DNA of 64,000 bases from SG8-41 sp963802355 (GTDB lineage: Bacteria > Pseudomonadota > Gammaproteobacteria > Burkholderiales > SG8-41): assembly GCA_963802355.1 (NCBI GenBank), contig CAWDIV010000004.1, forward strand, positions 62,001 to 126,000, written 5' to 3'. Every line of letters begins with the position of its first letter. Within the stretch, counting starts at the first letter, position 1. Shown piece by piece: positions 9,308 to 18,389 of this stretch. The notes beneath the pieces were generated by a model. It was not told the DNA's origin, did not search any database, and saw only the letters and a program-made list of their open reading frames with translations. A program made the position numbers and the translations under genes.

Positions 9308-10279
9308 ATGAAGCTTGCAACACAAATGAAATGGCTAACCAGCGCCTCCTGCGCCGCGGTCCTGTTCGCGCTGGGAGCGGAAGCGCCGGCGCAGACCTAT
9401 CCCGTGCGGCCGGTGCGGTTCGTGGTGGGCACGGGCCAGGACATGATCGCGCGGGTCGTCGGCGAGAAGCTGTCGGCCGCGTGGGGCCAGCAGGTGATCG
9501 TGGATCCGCGCCCGGGCGGAGGCGGTGTCAACGCCGCCGAGATCGTGGCCAGGGCTGCTCCGGACGGACATACGTGGCTCTGCAGCACAGCGGTGTATAC
9601 CATTCACGCGGGTCTTTATGCGAAACCGCCGTTCGATATCGTCAAGGATTTCGACCCGGTGGCGCTCATCGGAACCGGCACTTTCCTGCTGGCGGTCAAT
9701 CCGTCGGTGCCGGCGAAATCGGTCGCCGAGCTGGTCGGTCTCGCGCGCGAGCGGCCGGGCAGGATCAACTACGCGTCGTCGGGCGTCGGCACGCCGCCGC
9801 ACCTTGCGGGGGAGATGTTCAAGAGCATGGCCCGTATCGATCTTTTTCACGTCCCGTACAAGAGCGTGCCCGCGTCGATACCTGATCTCATATCCGGCCA
9901 GGTGCAGATGTCGTTCATCTTCGCGCCGACGGCCCTGCCCTTCGCGAAGTCCGGGAAGCTCCGCGCGCTCGCGGTGACGAGCGCGAAGCGCTCGCAGATC
10001 GTGCCGGAATTGCCGACCATGGCGGAATCCGGACTGCCGGCTTACGAAGTGGTAGGCTGGAATGCCATCCATGTGCCGAAGGGCACGCCCCCTGCCCTCA
10101 TCGGCAGGATCAACGCCGATACCCTCAAGGTGGTCCGGCTCCCCGATGTCCGGGAGCGCATGTTCGGGATGGGCTTCGAAGCCGCCGAGACTACGGTGCA
10201 GGAATTCGACGCCTTTACCAGGCGCGATGTCGCGCGCTGGACCAAGGTGATCAAGGAGGCGCGGATAACGCCGGAGTGA
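9308..10279 (+). CDS. Bug/TctC tripartite tricarboxylate transporter substrate-binding protein (copy 1)
   Basis: A 323-residue periplasmic binding protein with an N-terminal signal peptide ending near APAQ. Family blocks: VIVDPRPGGGGVNAAE, PDGHTWL, FDIVKDFDPVALIG, NPSVPAKSVAELV, INYASSGVGTPPHLAGEMF, PYKSVPASIPDLISG, LRALAVTSAKRSQ. These proteins bind small carboxylates for TctAB transporters or serve as sensors. Compared with the other copies here, the first ligand loop (normally VPFPPGG) is shortened: VRFVVGTGQDMIAR. This looks like an in-frame loss of about four residues and may affect binding. ATG at 9308 follows AGGAGGAA. Confidence 0.88.
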   Translation: MKLATQMKWLTSASCAAVLFALGAEAPAQTYPVRPVRFVVGTGQDMIARVVGEKLSAAWGQQVIVDPRPGGGGVNAAEIVARAAPDGHTWLCSTAVYTIHAGLYAKPPFDIVKDFDPVALIGTGTFLLAVNPSVPAKSVAELVGLARERPGRINYASSGVGTPPHLAGEMFKSMARIDLFHVPYKSVPASIPDLISGQVQMSFIFAPTALPFAKSGKLRALAVTSAKRSQIVPELPTMAESGLPAYEVVGWNAIHVPKGTPPALIGRINADTLKVVRLPDVRERMFGMGFEAAETTVQEFDAFTRRDVARWTKVIKEARITPE

Positions 10280-10291
10280 CCATCTGCGCGA

Positions 10292-10562
10292 GAGGGTGTT
10301 TGAACCTGGCGCCCCGGTCGCCGCCGCCACCTCGCAAGCTGTGGCGGTAAACCTGCGCTGCTCGCTCGGCCCCGCGGCCTGCGCAACTCAGTTCGTCGCC
10401 AGGGGCGCCGGGGTTGGACGCGGCCTCGTCACCCGACCCAGCGCCGCTACCTAGCGGTGACCCCTGCGCTGCTCGCCAAGGCCGGCGGCTGCGGAACTCA
10501 CCGACCGGTGACGTTCCTATGACCTTGGTTGTGGACGGTTCCTGCGACCGCACGCTATCCGT
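10292..10562 (+). repeat. Family A dispersed repeat, degenerate copy
   Basis: This stretch holds family A blocks in order: TTGAACCTGGCGCCCC, CACCTCGCAAGCT, GTAAACCTGCGCTGCTCG, GTTGGACGCGGCC, GTCACCCGACC, CTGCGCTGCTCGCCAAGGC, GGCGGCTGCGGAACTCACC and TGGTTGTGGACGGTTCC. Similar copies occur at 13692, 22900, 26925, 42001, 47682, 60180 and 61881. No gene is present. It fills the space between the copy 1 Bug gene and the next convergent gene. Confidence 0.65.
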
Positions 10563-10613
10563 TTCTGAGAACCGGGAGGCAGCCGGCGAACTCAACGGAG
10601 GCCAAAGTAGCCC

Positions 10614-11345
10614 CTAAACCGGCGGCCAGATGCGGCGGCCGGCATGCGGGCCGTTGGGCGCATGGACGACGATCTTGAGCACGTGGCGACCGGTCCATCT
10701 GTCGTTCAGGCCGGCGTCGCGAAAGCGCTGCTCGAAATTTTCCTCGTCCGGTTCCATCTCCATGAACTCGTAGAGGATGCCGTGCTTGGCCCAGCCGACG
10801 ATCGAAACCAGCTTGCGTGCGCCGATGCAGCCGCGCGCCCGCGTCACCTGCGGCAGCTTCATCTGCCGGTACCATAAGGCGAGGTCGATGTCGTCGGTCT
10901 GGTCCCGGGTCTGGTAGTTGCCGAGCTGAATCGCCGGCGGCGCACCGGTGCCGGGCAAATGACGGTACCAGTCGGGGCCGCTCACCCTTGTCTCCTCGAT
11001 GAAGATGCAGAAACGGTACTCCTTGCGCTTGGCGAGCCGGGCTACAGTTTCGGCATCCGTCTCCGCCGCAACGTGGGGATCGAAGAACACGTCGGGTGAG
11101 GCGGCGGCCGTCACCAGCAGGTACTGCGACCCGCGGGGGACATTGGGATCGTCGGTTTCCACACGGGCCGGATATCCCGGCGGATTGGAAGTGCCGGTTT
11201 GCGGCGCCCGGTTGTAGTGACCGATCCAGATATGCCCTGGCCGGGCCTGCAATGCCGGCAAATGGTGTCCGTGCAGCCAGGCGAGAAATCCCGCCCGGTC
11301 CGCATCGTCGAGATCGTACCATTCCGCCTTGATTGCCGTGTCCAT
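10614..11345 (-). CDS. Hypothetical protein, possible dimeric alpha-beta barrel
   Basis: A 243-residue soluble protein without signal peptide or membrane segment. It begins MDTAIKAEWYDLDDADRAGF and contains two halves that each look like a ferredoxin-like fold (early WLHGHHLPALQARPGH and late WYRQMKLPQVTRARGCIGA with a KHGILYEFMEME block). This resembles EthD/DUF4286-like dimeric barrel proteins found beside catabolic genes, but no catalytic motif was recognised. It ends three bases before a repeat region and is divergent from the copy 2 Bug gene. The frame is intact and codon use fits a real gene. Confidence 0.7.
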   Translation of the reverse strand: MDTAIKAEWYDLDDADRAGFLAWLHGHHLPALQARPGHIWIGHYNRAPQTGTSNPPGYPARVETDDPNVPRGSQYLLVTAAASPDVFFDPHVAAETDAETVARLAKRKEYRFCIFIEETRVSGPDWYRHLPGTGAPPAIQLGNYQTRDQTDDIDLALWYRQMKLPQVTRARGCIGARKLVSIVGWAKHGILYEFMEMEPDEENFEQRFRDAGLNDRWTGRHVLKIVVHAPNGPHAGRRIWPPV

Positions 11346-11606
11346 GCGTTACCCCTTTTGCAGCGAATGTTCAGTCCATAAACGGCTCAGTGTAACTTTT
11401 CTACCAATCGAAACGCTTGCTACGTTCTCGCCCTCCACTTGGACACCACTAAAAACGCGCGGAGAATGAGCAAAGCAGACGCGCCGTGAATGGATGGCGG
11501 CTACACAACGGAAACCGTTGCCACAAGCGATTTCGATCCGTTGAAAGCTCAGCACGCGTGGAACGGATTTGATGTCTATACCATTCCCGTAAAAGGAGGC
11601 ATAGCC

Positions 11607-12593
11607 ATGCTGGCACATTCGATGTTGAGAATCGTTTCCGCAGGTCTCGCGGTCCTCGCTGCAGTCGCAACTGCTAGCGCAGTGGAAATAACTTACCCGA
11701 CCAAGCCGATCCGTTTGATCGTTCCGTTTCCGCCCGGTGGTTCCGCGGATCCCCTTGCGCGCGCGTTCGGAGCCTGGTTTTCGGACAAGTTCGGCGTGCC
11801 GGTGGTCGCCGATAACCGCCCCGGCGCCGGCACCGCCATCGCACATGCGCTTGGAGCCAAGGCCGCGAAAGACGGCTACACGCTACTGCTCGGCGCCTCC
11901 TCCGGACTGACCACTAACCCCGCTTTCGGGCACAAGCTTGAATACGACCCCGTCAGGGATTACGCACCCGTGGGGCTCGCGGCCTACGTGCCGCAACTCC
12001 TGGTCGTGCATCCTTCCGTGCCGGCAAAACGCATAAATGAGCTGATCGATCTCGCCAAGGCCCAGCCGGGCAAAATCAACTTCGGCTCGCCCGGTGTCGG
12101 TACGGTGGGCCATCTGAGCGTCGAGCTGCTCAACGCGACGACCGGCGCCAGGTTCGTGCACGTGCCTTACAAGGGCGCCGCCCCGGCGGTGATCGATCTC
12201 ATCGCGGGCCGCATCCAGGCCCTGTTCGGCAGCGTTACGGGCACTCAGCCGCAAGTCTCGGCGGGGAGAATCCGCGCGATCGCTACTGGCCATTCCGAGC
12301 GATTGCGCACTATGCCCGAGCTGCCGACGGTCGCCGAATCGCTGCCCGGGTTCACCAATGACGGCTGGTATGGAATCTTCGCGCCCGCGGGCACGCCTGC
12401 GACTATCATCAACAAGCTCAACGCGGAGATGAAACGAGCGTTGGCAAACGCCGAGTTCAGCAAGCACATCGAGTCGATCGGCATGGAGCCGACCAGCAGC
12501 ACGCCGCAGGAACTGCGTGAATGGGTCCGCAGCGAGCTCGCACGCTGGACGAAAGTGGTACGCGATGCGGGTATTCAGGTGCAGCCGAACTGA
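11607..12593 (+). CDS. Bug/TctC substrate-binding protein (copy 2)
   Basis: A 328-residue periplasmic binding protein. The start at 11607 is preceded by AAAAGGAGG (11591-11599), a strong ribosome site, and is followed by a signal peptide (MLAHSMLRIVSAGLAVLAAV). Ligand-loop and hinge blocks are complete: PIRLIVPFPPGGSADPLAR, VVADNRPGAGTAIA, YDPVRDYAPVGL, HPSVPAKRINELI, INFGSPGVGTVGHLSVELL, PYKGAAPAVIDLI, RAIATGHSERL. It lies about 200 bases upstream of a beta-propeller gene in the same direction, which suggests a shared pathway. The ligand is unknown. Confidence 0.92.
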   Translation: MLAHSMLRIVSAGLAVLAAVATASAVEITYPTKPIRLIVPFPPGGSADPLARAFGAWFSDKFGVPVVADNRPGAGTAIAHALGAKAAKDGYTLLLGASSGLTTNPAFGHKLEYDPVRDYAPVGLAAYVPQLLVVHPSVPAKRINELIDLAKAQPGKINFGSPGVGTVGHLSVELLNATTGARFVHVPYKGAAPAVIDLIAGRIQALFGSVTGTQPQVSAGRIRAIATGHSERLRTMPELPTVAESLPGFTNDGWYGIFAPAGTPATIINKLNAEMKRALANAEFSKHIESIGMEPTSSTPQELREWVRSELARWTKVVRDAGIQVQPN

Positions 12594-12800
12594 GCCCAGC
12601 GCCGCCGCTGCCGGTCACGGGCGGTGTCGGCACTCCGATCAATCCTTACGCAATCAAATGAAGCGCATGGCAAAAGGTGCCGGCAACTCGCGCGTGGTTG
12701 CGGAAAGGAAAAACGCCCGTAACGTGGGCATCCCGATGGCGGGCGCGGTAGCATAAGCTCGCGCGCGACAGGAATCTCCTAATCGACAGAAAGGGTCATT

Positions 12801-13676
12801 ATGAAAGTCGGAACCGGCAAGTACACCTATGAACTCATCGAGACTTTCGCGAAACTGCCCGACGGCGAGACCTTCGGCCTCATCAGCCGCGTCACGACGG
12901 ATTCCCGCAACCGTCTATATGTCTTCCAGCGCAAGGACCCGGCGGTGCTGGTGTTCGACCACGATGGCAATTTCCTGCATTCCTGGGGCAACGGACAGTT
13001 CAAGCGTGCCCATGGTTTCAAGATTGCCGGCGACGTCGCGTACCTCACAGACCAGGTGGATTGCGTCGCGCTGGTCTGTACGCTCGAGGGCAAAGTGGTG
13101 CGACAGCTCGGCACGCGCGGACAGCATTCCGATACCGGTTGCGAGGACTGGCACAACCTTCCGTTGCGCGCGGCCGGCCCGTTCAATCATCCGACGGAGA
13201 TGCTGCCGGGGCCCTCGGGCGATCTCTACGTGACCGACGGCTACCGGAACAGCCGGGTCCACCGGTTCACGAAGGATGGCGAACTGATTCAGTCCTGGGG
13301 GCAGCCGGGGAAAACCGCGCCGGGTGATTTTCATCTGCCGCACAGCCTGGCGATCTCGCCCGACGGGACGATCCACGTCTCCGATCGCGCCAACGCCCGC
13401 GTCCAGCATTTCACGCCGGACGGTCGGTACATCGGCATGTGGACGGGCATGGGCGGTCCGAACGACATGGCCCGGGATGCCGCCGGCAACTTCTATCTGG
13501 CCGAGCAGGCGATCGGCGGTGGCAAACCTGCGATCAGCGTGCGCGACGGCAACGGCGCGGTGCTTGCCCGCTGGGAAGTCGCCCCTGTACACGGCATGGG
13601 CATCGACGCTGCGGGCAACGTCTACGTCGGCCTGACGAAGACGGCACGCGTGGACAAGTACGTGAGGATGCATTGA
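12801..13676 (+). CDS. NHL-repeat six-bladed beta-propeller protein
   Basis: A 291-residue protein with no signal peptide. NHL-type blades are visible: NRLYVFQRKDPAVLVFDHDG, FKIAGDVAYLTDQVD, DLYVTDGYRNSRVHRFTKDG, GTIHVSDRANARVQHFTPDG, NFYLAEQAIGGG and NVYVGLTKTARVDKYV. Annotated relatives are called peptidylglycine alpha-amidating lyase-like; activity is not shown. A putative ribosome site (AAAGGG) precedes the ATG. It lies downstream of Bug copy 2. Its 3' half is copied almost exactly at 37230-37654, with an inverted piece in front of it. Confidence 0.85.
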   Translation: MKVGTGKYTYELIETFAKLPDGETFGLISRVTTDSRNRLYVFQRKDPAVLVFDHDGNFLHSWGNGQFKRAHGFKIAGDVAYLTDQVDCVALVCTLEGKVVRQLGTRGQHSDTGCEDWHNLPLRAAGPFNHPTEMLPGPSGDLYVTDGYRNSRVHRFTKDGELIQSWGQPGKTAPGDFHLPHSLAISPDGTIHVSDRANARVQHFTPDGRYIGMWTGMGGPNDMARDAAGNFYLAEQAIGGGKPAISVRDGNGAVLARWEVAPVHGMGIDAAGNVYVGLTKTARVDKYVRMH

Positions 13677-13691
13677 AGCGATCGGGACACG

Positions 13692-13905
13692 CGGGGCTTC
13701 CGGAAGCCACGGTGCTTGAACTTGGCGCCCCGGCGCCGCCGCCACCTCGCAAGCTCGTAGCGGTAAACCTGTGCTGCTCGGTCGGCCCCGGCGGCCTGCG
13801 CAACTCAGTTCGTCGCCAGGGGCGCCTGGGTTGGACGCGGCCTTGTCACCCGACCCGGCGCCGCTACCTAGCGGTGACCCCTGCGCTGCTCGCCAAGGCC
13901 AGAGG
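13692..13905 (+). repeat. Family A dispersed repeat
   Basis: Shares long blocks with 10292-10562, including GGCCTGCGCAACTCAGTTCG, GTCGCCAGGGGCGCC, GGTTGGACGCGGCC and GCGCTGCTCGCCAAGGC. The front (GGAAGCCACGGTGCTTGAAC) also matches 47688 and 60192. No gene. Confidence 0.65.
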
Positions 13906-14011
13906 ACGTTCGAGTCGGACCGAGGTAAGTCTCCGCGCGAAGTAGCGTCGGTCGACGGACAGCACCGGCAAGCAACACGCGGTGGAGCTGAAGCGGGCAG
14001 CAGTTGTGTCG

Positions 14012-14986
14012 TCACTGCGCGCGGATATTGCGCTCGCGTATGACTTTTGCCCAGCGTGCGGATTCGTCGCGGATGAATTGGGCGAAGCGCTCGAGCGTCA
14101 TCGCCTCGTGGTCCGCGCCCTCGCGCAACAGGCGCTCCTGAAATTCCGGTTGCGCGGCAATGCGCCCGATATCGGCATGAATGCGGGCGACCGTGTCTTT
14201 CGGCAGCGTGGACGGTCCGAAGAAGGTGTACCAGCTGGTCATCTCGTAGCCGGGCACGCCGGATTCCGCGAGCGTCGGGAGATCAGGCCAGACCTGCGAT
14301 CGTTTCGCTGTCGATACCGCCAAGGCGCGCGCTCGCCCGGCCTTGGCCAGGGCCAGCGTGGCGGGTACCGAACCAAACGTGAGATCGATGTCTCCGGTCA
14401 CCAGGGCCAGCATGCTCGGGCCCGCGCCTTTGAACGGAATGTGCGTCATGCGTGTGCCAGTAAGCGACAGGAACAGCTCGGCGGCGAGGTGCGTGGGTGC
14501 GCCGTTACCGCCCGAACCGAAGTTGAGCTTGCCGGGCTGAGCTTTTGCCAGCGCGATCAGCTCCCTGGCAGTCTTGGCGGGAACCGAGGGGTGGGTCACC
14601 AGCAGCATGCAGGTGTGCACGAGAAACGCCACCGGCGCAAGATCGACGATCGGGTCAAAGTTGAGTTTCAGGAGATGCGGATTGATCACGATCTGTCCCG
14701 CGGTGGCGAACACCAGGGTATGACCGTCCGGCGGCGATTTGACGGTCAGCTCCACCGCGATCGAGCCCGATGCGCCGGGACGATGCTCGATGATCACAGG
14801 TTGCTTCCAGATCTCGTTCAGTTTCTGCGCGACCATGCGCGCAAACAAATCGGTCGCACCGCCCGGCGGCTGTCCCGAGAGGAAGCGTACCGGTTTGGAC
14901 GGATACGCTTGACCAAGCGCTGCGCTACCGTGCGTAAGAAGCGCGCACATGGGTAGTACGCTCAGGATCACATTGAGTAACCGCAT
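14012..14986 (-). CDS. Bug/TctC substrate-binding protein (copy 3)
   Basis: A 324-residue exported binding protein with a signal peptide ending near AALGQA. Blocks: PVRFLSGQPPGGATDLFARM, PVIIEHRPGASGSIA, PPDGHTLVF, FDPIVDLAPVAFLVH, HPSVPAKTARELIALAKAQ, LNFGSGGNGAPTHLAAELF, PFKGAGPSMLALVTG, RALAVSTAKRSQ. The ligand loop is SGQPPGG in place of the usual VPFPPGG. It lies 43 bases downstream of the DenD-like gene on the same strand, so the two may be co-transcribed. Confidence 0.92.
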   Translation of the reverse strand: MRLLNVILSVLPMCALLTHGSAALGQAYPSKPVRFLSGQPPGGATDLFARMVAQKLNEIWKQPVIIEHRPGASGSIAVELTVKSPPDGHTLVFATAGQIVINPHLLKLNFDPIVDLAPVAFLVHTCMLLVTHPSVPAKTARELIALAKAQPGKLNFGSGGNGAPTHLAAELFLSLTGTRMTHIPFKGAGPSMLALVTGDIDLTFGSVPATLALAKAGRARALAVSTAKRSQVWPDLPTLAESGVPGYEMTSWYTFFGPSTLPKDTVARIHADIGRIAAQPEFQERLLREGADHEAMTLERFAQFIRDESARWAKVIRERNIRAQ

Positions 14987-15029
14987 CGCGCTATTCTAGC
15001 TTGACCGGCGGCGTTACTCCGAGCGTTCG

Positions 15030-16025
15030 CTACGCTCCAGGATGTTTAACGGCCGCAACCAGTTCGTCCTCGATGTAGGCGCGGATGATGCTGTCGAAAT
15101 CCGCGTCACCGCTGAATCCGAGAGCTTCGGCGCGCCGCGTGTCCCAGGCACCAGGCCAGCTCGCAACGATGCGATTCGTCGCCTCGTCGCGCTCCCAGCG
15201 CACGCGCTTCGCCGCTTCCGTGCCCGCCACGCGCTCGAGCGCGGCGAGCATCTCGCGCGCGGTCACGCATACGCCGGGCAGATTGACGACGCGGCTCGAC
15301 CCGAGCGCTTGTGCCGGAAGCTCGTGCCCGAGGATGAGACCTTCGATCGCCTTGCGCGGGGACAGAAGCCACACGCGCGTGTCGGGCGCGACCGGGCACG
15401 TCGATTGCTCGCCGTTCAGCGGCTCCCGGATGATGCCGCTCGCGAAGGAAGACGCCGCCCTGTTCGGTTTGCCTGGCCTCACGCCGATCGTCGGCAGCCG
15501 CAGCACGCGCCCGTCGATGAATCCCTTGCGGCTGTAGTCATTGATGAGCAGTTCGCCGATCGCTTTCTGCGTGCCGTACGATGACTGCGGATTGAGCGCC
15601 GTGGAATCAGGCACCGTCGCGGGAAGTTCGCCGCCGTACACCGCAACCGAGCTCGTGAACACGACCCGGGGCTGATGCCCGGCGGCGCGGCACGCCTCGA
15701 GCAGACAGCGCGACGCGTCGACGTTGATGCGCATGCCGAGATCGAAATCTGCCTCCGCCTGTCCGCTCACGACCGCGGCGAGATGAAAGACCGACGCAGC
15801 GTTGCGATCGATCGCGCGATGCAGCAGCCCGGCATCCGAGACGTCGCCAACGATCATGCGGACGCGCGCATCGGTGAAACCTGCGGCGGGCACGATATCC
15901 AGAAGCACGATCTCGTCGATCGCACGGTCGCGGCCGTCGGTTCCCTTCAAGGTTCCGCGTTCGACAAGCTTGTCCGCGAGCCGGCGCCCGAGAAATCCTG
16001 CGCCGCCGGTGATCAGAACTTTCAC
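15030..16025 (-). CDS. denD: DenD-like NAD-dependent sugar-acid dehydrogenase
   Basis: A 331-residue extended short-chain dehydrogenase. It shows the Rossmann motif GGAGFLG (7-13), Asp43 at the end of beta-2 for NAD, HLAAVVSG, Ser125-Ser126 and the catalytic Tyr150-x3-Lys154 in SSYGTQKAIGELL. The RLPTIGVRPGKPNRAAS block and the length match D-erythronate dehydrogenase (DenD), which oxidises D-erythronate at C2. That assignment is by family resemblance. The neighbours are Bug copies 3 and 4 on the same strand (43- and 75-base gaps), which fits a sugar-acid uptake and oxidation set. Confidence 0.78.
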   Translation of the reverse strand: MKVLITGGAGFLGRRLADKLVERGTLKGTDGRDRAIDEIVLLDIVPAAGFTDARVRMIVGDVSDAGLLHRAIDRNAASVFHLAAVVSGQAEADFDLGMRINVDASRCLLEACRAAGHQPRVVFTSSVAVYGGELPATVPDSTALNPQSSYGTQKAIGELLINDYSRKGFIDGRVLRLPTIGVRPGKPNRAASSFASGIIREPLNGEQSTCPVAPDTRVWLLSPRKAIEGLILGHELPAQALGSSRVVNLPGVCVTAREMLAALERVAGTEAAKRVRWERDEATNRIVASWPGAWDTRRAEALGFSGDADFDSIIRAYIEDELVAAVKHPGA

Positions 16026-16045
16026 TGCGCTGCGTAAAAAGCTAA

Positions 16046-16085
16046 AAAGGGGCCAGGCTCGATTTTTGCAGTTCGGACCCGGCCC
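16046..16085. repeat. Imperfect palindrome GGGGCCAGGCTC / GACCCGGCCCC
   Basis: A REP-like hairpin between two minus-strand genes (denD and Bug copy 4). The arms are imperfect. It could also act as a terminator or processing site for the Bug mRNA. Confidence 0.4.
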
Positions 16086-16100
16086 CTGTTCTTTCCGCGG

Positions 16101-17069
16101 CTAATCGAGCTTGACGCCGGACTGGGCGAACACCTTGCCGATCTTCTCGTAGTCCGCCTTCAGGCGCTGCGCGAACACGTCCGGCGCCCGGTGCGTGGCG
16201 TCGTACGTCAGGTCGGAGAGCCTCGAGGCTACCGCGGGATCTCGCAACGCATTCCCGATCTCGGCGTTGAGCCGATCGACGATTGCCTTGGAGGTTCCCG
16301 CCGGCGCAAAAAGACTGACCCAGGTCTCGATTTCGTAACCCGGGATGGTTTCCGCGATCGTCGGCACATCCGGGAGCTTCGCCACCCGCTGCGCGGAGGT
16401 TACCCCCAGCGGACGCGCGCGCTTCGCCTTGATGTACTCGAGGATGTCGCCGATCCCCGCAGTCATGGCCTGGGTTTCTCCGGACATCAGACCTACGACG
16501 GCCGGTCCGCCGCCTTTGAACGGCACCTCGGTGATTTTGATGCCGGCCGCGGACTCCAGCATCACCGTGTTGAGGTGAATGAAGCTGCCGTAGCCGGCAT
16601 GGCCGAAGAGGATTTCTTTCGGGCGCTTCTTCGCCAACGCGATGAACTCCTTCACCGACCGTACCGGCAGCGAAGGATGCACCGTCAGCACGGCCACCAG
16701 CCGCCCGAGCGGGCTGACCCCGACGAAATCGCGCAGGGGGTCGTACGGCAGGCTCTTGTACAGGTGCGCGTTGGAGACGTGGGAAGCGGTGGTTTGTATC
16801 AGCAGGGTATAGCCGTCGGGCTTGCTTTGCGCCACGACGGTCGAGCCGATCGTGCCTCCCGCACCCGTGCGGTTCTCGAGGACGAACGACTGGCCCATCT
16901 GCTCCGAGAGCTTCGGCAAAACGATGCGTCCGATGATGTCGTTCGCCCCTCCCGGGGGGAATGGGACGATCACGCGCACGGGCTTGATCGGATAAGCCTG
17001 CGACCAGGCCACGCCCCCGGCGCACAGCATGCCGGCGAGGAATGCTGCAAACACACGAATTGCTCTCAT
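16101..17069 (-). CDS. Bug/TctC substrate-binding protein (copy 4)
   Basis: A 322-residue exported binding protein. The start at 17069 (MRAIRVFAAFLAGMLCAGG) is preceded by GGAAGAGG and opens a normal signal peptide; a longer frame to 17177 has no such signal. Blocks are complete: PVRVIVPFPPGGANDIIGRI, NRTGAGGTIGSTVVAQ, KPDGYTLLIQT, LPYDPLRDFVGVSPLG, HPSLPVRSVKEFIAL, PFKGGGPAVVGLMSG. It is a close paralogue of the gene cut by the right window edge (63640), with nearly identical stretches such as VVAQSKPDGYTLLIQT. Confidence 0.92.
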   Translation of the reverse strand: MRAIRVFAAFLAGMLCAGGVAWSQAYPIKPVRVIVPFPPGGANDIIGRIVLPKLSEQMGQSFVLENRTGAGGTIGSTVVAQSKPDGYTLLIQTTASHVSNAHLYKSLPYDPLRDFVGVSPLGRLVAVLTVHPSLPVRSVKEFIALAKKRPKEILFGHAGYGSFIHLNTVMLESAAGIKITEVPFKGGGPAVVGLMSGETQAMTAGIGDILEYIKAKRARPLGVTSAQRVAKLPDVPTIAETIPGYEIETWVSLFAPAGTSKAIVDRLNAEIGNALRDPAVASRLSDLTYDATHRAPDVFAQRLKADYEKIGKVFAQSGVKLD

Positions 17070-17189
17070 GCCATGCCTCTTCCACTTTTTGGCTGTTCGT
17101 ATCGTGGACATTATAGCCATCTGGCTCCGGCCATCGCTACGGCACCGCCACGGCGACCAGCCCTCACGAATTAACACCTCGGCGCTCTC

Positions 17190-17648
17190 TTACGTGGCAA
17201 CGCCCACCGAGTACCGAAAACTCACGTTCTCGATGCTCCGAAGTACCCACTGTTTGCCCTCCCACTCGTAGTGGAGCCGCAGGTTCCCCGACACTTGGAT
17301 GTCAGCCTCGCCCGGCTTGGGAATGCTTCTGGTCAGCATGAAGACGAGCAGGTCGACTCCGCTCGTCGTGGCGCGCCGCTCCAGGATCTGGATGTGGCGA
17401 TACTCGCCGGCCTCGAAGGTCCACTGGTCGCTCGGCCCGGATCCCGACTGCTCCGGCACCTCCACGACCTGGCCCACGACGTCCTTCGAGATCTCCCCGG
17501 GGGTGATCTCGGACCTGTTGGCGCTCTGCACGGAAAGCAGCGATCCGCGGTTCTCCACGGAAGGAGGCAGACCGGGCGATTCCGGCTTCGCGCCGCATGC
17601 CGCGAAACCGCAAACGATGGCGACGGTAGTCAGGATAGTTCGAATCAT
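17190..17648 (-). CDS. Hypothetical lipoprotein (paralogue 1)
   Basis: A 152-residue exported protein starting at 17648 (MIRTILTTVAIVCGFAACG). The lipobox-like GFAAC gives a lipidated Cys at about residue 18. The mature part has a region with DVVGQVVEVPEQSGSGPSD and a C-terminal beta-rich block LRLHYEWEGKQWVLRSIENV. It is about 75% identical to the gene at 24943-25401 and the DNA is also closely similar, so the pair arose by recent duplication. Function unknown. Confidence 0.75.
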   Translation of the reverse strand: MIRTILTTVAIVCGFAACGAKPESPGLPPSVENRGSLLSVQSANRSEITPGEISKDVVGQVVEVPEQSGSGPSDQWTFEAGEYRHIQILERRATTSGVDLLVFMLTRSIPKPGEADIQVSGNLRLHYEWEGKQWVLRSIENVSFRYSVGVAT

Positions 17649-17780
17649 GTAGCGAGAGAATACACGAATCCGGGACTGTATGACTTTTGCCATGACGGCG
17701 ACAAACACACAGGTTACACACGTCTGAGGCAGCACTCGTCAACGCGATCGGCCTCAAGGCCGAGTAGCGGGCTGAATCGA

Positions 17781-18320
17781 TCAGCCTACGACGCGCACTG
17801 GGACCCGGTGCAGTTTCATCCCCATCGATACCGAGCTGTAATAGCCCAGCAGTCCCAGAACTTCGGCGATGCCGTGGCGGCCCAGCAGCTTCTCGGCGCG
17901 GCTAAATACCTCGTCGGAGCCGCCTCCCGGCTCCATCGAAATCTTTGCGAGATCGTAAATGGCGCGCTCACGCTCGTCGTCGAGCTTCGGCGTTCGGCCG
18001 GCGCGGATGGCATCGAACACGCCTGGTTCGAACCCAAGCTCGAGGCAAGTCCTTACATGGGCGGCCCAGACGTATTCGCCTTTCCAGTGGTTGGCGATGA
18101 TGCAGATGATGAGCTCGACTTCTCGCTGGCTAAGCGAGCCCGCCTTGTTGAGGAAGGTCCCGATCTTCTCCAATGCAGCGGCTAGCTTGGGCGAGTGGAT
18201 CCAGATCTTATAGGGTGTGAGCACCCTCCCACGCCCTGCTGTGAGGTCCTCTAGTACTTTCCTCTGCTCGGCCGTCAGCTCGCCTTCCGGAATTTCTTTG
18301 ATGCGACTGGGTTCTGCCAT
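17781..18320 (-). CDS. Carboxymuconolactone decarboxylase (CMD/AhpD-like) family protein
   Basis: A 179-residue all-helical protein. The CMD core reads SLSQREVELIICIIANHWKG, followed by EYVWAAHVRTCLELG. The Cys-x-x-Cys of peroxidase-type AhpD proteins is absent; only a single Cys remains in HVRTC, so redox activity is doubtful and a gamma-carboxymuconolactone-type or unknown role is more likely. His is kept at the usual place (AAHVRT). It lies downstream of the DUF1566 pair on the same strand, about 70 bases away. Confidence 0.8.
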   Translation of the reverse strand: MAEPSRIKEIPEGELTAEQRKVLEDLTAGRGRVLTPYKIWIHSPKLAAALEKIGTFLNKAGSLSQREVELIICIIANHWKGEYVWAAHVRTCLELGFEPGVFDAIRAGRTPKLDDERERAIYDLAKISMEPGGGSDEVFSRAEKLLGRHGIAEVLGLLGYYSSVSMGMKLHRVPVRVVG

Positions 18321-18389
18321 TACGCCTGTCTACAAAAGACAAACAGAGAATCGCGAATTGTCGCATGGTCAATCACTCGAATGACCCAA

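Noticed and set aside
10292..10562. Family A copy as a structured RNA gene
   Set aside because: Stem potential is high, but so is GC content; without covariation it cannot be separated from a transposable element, so it was left as a repeat.
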